In this document: in pieces, positions 5,839 through 6,877 of the stretch
Layout: every line of letters starts with the position of its first letter
Position numbering within the stretch: the stretch's first letter is position 1
Source: an uncultured Collinsella sp.
GTDB lineage: Bacteria > Actinomycetota > Coriobacteriia > Coriobacteriales > Coriobacteriaceae
NCBI GenBank assembly: GCA_900761995.1
Contig: CAAFEY010000031.1
Span: forward strand, 1 to 6,877
Direction: 5' to 3'
DNA: 6,877 nt
The notes under the pieces: model-generated
What the model was told of the DNA's origin: nothing
Database searches by the model: none
Seen by the model: only the letters and a program-made list of their open reading frames with translations
Program-made: the position numbers and the translations under genes

Positions 5839-5860
5839 AATGCCGTCATTCAAGACCATG

Positions 5861-5993
5861 TCACGCCGCCTTCCTGCCAGGAATCGGGTTGTCGGTCACG
5901 ACGAGCGCGATGATCCTGGCCGCGTGCTCGGCGGCGGTACCCCCGTAGGCGGGCGCGGGCGCGTTGACCTTGGCTCCCCTCGGCCCTGCCGAT
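5861..5993 (-). pseudogene. C-terminal fragment of an unrecognised protein
   Basis: On the minus strand a frame ending at TGA (5861-5863) reads GAKVNAPAPAYGGTAAEHAA then RIIALVVTDNPIPGRKAA. It is strongly GC-biased in third positions and protein-like. It begins beyond the hairpin at 5994-6066 and differs in frame from the ATPase remnant upstream. The frame is open back through the hairpin to a GTG at about 6022, but the hairpin part is unlikely to be native to it. I do not recognise the family. It is not the DUF4143 C-terminus in any form I know, so it is probably the tail of a different, truncated gene. Confidence 0.35.
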
Positions 5994-6066
5994 GGGGCGG
6001 ATTCTAGTGAACGTTGCAGCACCCTTTCCGATCAAGGGTGTTGCAACGTTCACTAGAATCCGTCCC
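5994..6066. repeat. 73-nt near-perfect hairpin (33-bp arms, 7-nt loop)
   Basis: Left arm 5994-6026 and right arm 6034-6066 are complementary at 31 of 33 positions around the loop TCCGATC. Core arm motifs are ATTCTAGTGAACGTTGCA and TTGCAACGTTCACTAGAAT. The two exceptions, 5997/6063 and 6019/6041, are both G opposite T, so an RNA copied from the plus strand could pair along the entire stem through G-U wobbles; the minus-strand RNA would have two A-C mismatches. It sits exactly where ATPase homology ends. It could be a MITE-like insertion or an inverted duplication formed at a breakpoint. There is no T-run. Confidence 0.85.
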
Positions 6067-6683
6067 TCGTCCTTCACGTTGACGAGGTCGCGAACGTCGC
6101 GCTCCAGGTAGGCGCGTTCGTAGTCGGTGTCGAACAGGTCCCAGTCTACGTCGGGGTCCTGCAGCTCCGGCATGCTGCCGCGGTGGATGTGCCGCCAGAG
6201 GTCGAACCCATCGGGCACGGAGATGTCGTTCGGCCTGAGCATGGAGGGCATGTATTTTCGGAGGCTGTTGCCCTTGCCCGTAATCTCTCGCAGCGACAGC
6301 GCGGGCATCTCGATGATTCTGATGCGGCCCGCGAGCGACTCGCTCACGCCCTTCATGAGATGGTAGGTCTGCGATCCCGTGAGCACGATGCGACCCTTCT
6401 CTGCCGACTGGTCGACAGCCACTTCACCGGCGAGAACAGCTCGGGCACGCGTTGGACCTCGTCGACGACGAGCGGCAGGGAGTGCATCTCGAAGAAAAGG
6501 ACGGCGTCGGACTTCGCCTGCGCATACGCCGCGGGATCTTCCATGGTGACGTAATCGAACGAGCTCCCAAAGTGCTCCCTGAGGACGGTGGTCTTGCCTA
6601 CCTGGCGTGCACCGGTGACCAGCACGACTTTGCCCTGTTTGAGCATTCGGTCGATGGTCTGCTCGATTTCCCTGGCTACCCAT
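6062..6683 (-). pseudogene. AAA (AAA_14/DUF4143-type) ATPase, frameshifted and 3'-truncated
   Basis: These ATPases of uncertain function are common in gut actinobacteria. The minus strand encodes EIEQTIDRMLKQGKVVLVTG, the Walker A GARQVGKTT (about 6588-6614), FDYVTMEDPAAYAQAKSD and the Walker B LVVDEVQ (about 6452-6472). After a frame change near 6417 it continues with VDQSAEKGRIVLTGSQTYHL, SLAGRIRIIEMPALSLREI, FDLWRHIHRGSMPELQD and YERAYLERDVRDLVNVKDE, the start of the DUF4143 region. The natural start is probably ATG 6683, but the GGG that follows carries one base too many (ATGGGTAGCC against an expected ATGGTAGCC). The Walker region is therefore out of frame from that ATG, and the second shift restores the frame. 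The C-terminal third is missing beyond the 5994-6066 hairpin. Without Walker A and B in frame it should be inactive. Confidence 0.8.
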
Positions 6684-6707
6684 ATTTCACTTGCTTCTTT
6701 TATGGTC

Positions 6708-6734
6708 AAATTTGGGAATTCGATTCCCAAATTT
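6708..6734. promoter_or_regulatory. 27-bp perfect palindrome, likely operator
   Basis: Arms AAATTTGGGAAT (6708-6719) and its exact complement (6723-6734) surround TCG. It lies 24 bp upstream of the likely ATPase start (ATG 6683), with a weak minus-strand -10 (TATAAC, 6758-6753) further upstream. A perfect 12-bp dyad in an AT-rich spacer is what a dimeric repressor or autoregulator would bind; an RNA hairpin in the leader is the alternative. No regulator gene is adjacent, so the binding protein is unknown. Confidence 0.6.
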
Positions 6735-6814
6735 CTCTATTCCCACTCGGTGGTTATAGTTTTGCCGTCTCGTCACTCCAGTTGCACCCAGTTTTCGGCG
6801 GCATCTCGAAGTGA

Positions 6815-6877
6815 GTGCCGCTGAATGACGCGACGTCGCGTTTCATCGGCTTCGGGGACAAAAGCTGGGACAACTTC
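6815..6877 (+). CDS. Possible N-terminal start of a plus-strand gene (truncated by window edge)
   Basis: From GTG 6815, immediately after a TGA in the same frame, the plus strand encodes PLNDATSRFIGFGDKSWDNF to the window edge. Eighteen of 21 codons end in G or C, which fits coding sequence here. There is no strong Shine-Dalgarno (only GAAG at 6808-6811), so the true start could lie elsewhere. The opposite strand also has an open frame over the same bases with poorer codon bias. The family is not recognised. Confidence 0.3.
   Translation, partial: MPLNDATSRFIGFGDKSWDNF

Noticed and set aside
5524..5859. Minus-strand open frame across the IS remnant
   Set aside because: It is antisense to the transposase HTH, low in complexity and without family character; a GC-rich shadow.
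6684..6730. TTG start at 6730 for the ATPase Walker-frame
   Set aside because: It lies inside the 27-bp palindrome, has no Shine-Dalgarno and would turn an operator-like dyad into coding sequence. A shifted ATG at 6683 explains the locus better.
6774..6877. Minus-strand frame ending in ENWVQLE at a TGA, as the tail of an upstream gene
   Set aside because: Third-position GC is only about half, against nearly all GC in the overlapping plus frame, and no family is recognisable. It cannot be fully excluded because both run off the edge.
1..6877. CRISPR array, tRNA or rRNA genes
   Set aside because: No regularly spaced direct repeats and no tRNA-like or rRNA-like conserved stretches were seen on either strand.

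Overview
The window looks like part of a Collinsella-like or other Coriobacteriia (Actinomycetota) gut genome. This is inferred from the moderately high GC, the gene types and the characteristic small CxxC protein next to a NapH-like/TlpA-like pair; no marker gene is present to prove it. An intact central block (about 1607-5552) is flanked on both sides by broken, partly GC-rich accessory debris.

Left flank (1-1420): the C-terminal end of an unidentified protein, then a piece of a TetR-type regulator (about 148-380). This piece is fused directly to a 5'-truncated XRE-type helix-turn-helix plus zinc-ribbon gene (about 375-809) that also carries an in-frame amber codon. Next comes a minus-strand Fic (AMPylase-type) pseudogene (921-about 1420), frameshifted at its catalytic motif and again before its winged-helix C-terminus. 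A rho-independent terminator (1513-1554) and an 11-bp inverted repeat (1572-1598) separate this debris from the core.

Core (1607-5552): two divergent transcription units. The minus-strand unit runs CD1871A-type small CxxC membrane protein (3504-3650), NapH-like membrane 4Fe-4S protein (2609-3478), then a TlpA-like thioredoxin lipoprotein (1607-2578). The small gene is easily missed because it has a TTG or GTG start. Together they look like a redox relay passing electrons across the membrane to an extracytoplasmic thiol protein. Divergently, after an 80-90 bp AT-richer gap, lies an OmpR-family response regulator (3742-4416) overlapping by ATGA with its histidine kinase (4413-5552). The likely job of this pair is to control the redox operon, but that is inference from position only.

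Right flank (5553-6877): a possible half-terminator interrupted by the end of an IS3-like element with an orfA remnant (5588-5838). Then a minus-strand fragment of unknown function (5861-about 5993), a 73-nt near-perfect hairpin (5994-6066), and a DUF4143-type AAA ATPase pseudogene (6062-6683). The ATPase has two mutually compensating frameshifts and loses its 3' half at the hairpin. Upstream of it is a 27-bp palindrome (6708-6734), a likely operator, and then the possible start of a plus-strand gene running off the window. I saw no tRNA, rRNA or CRISPR array.
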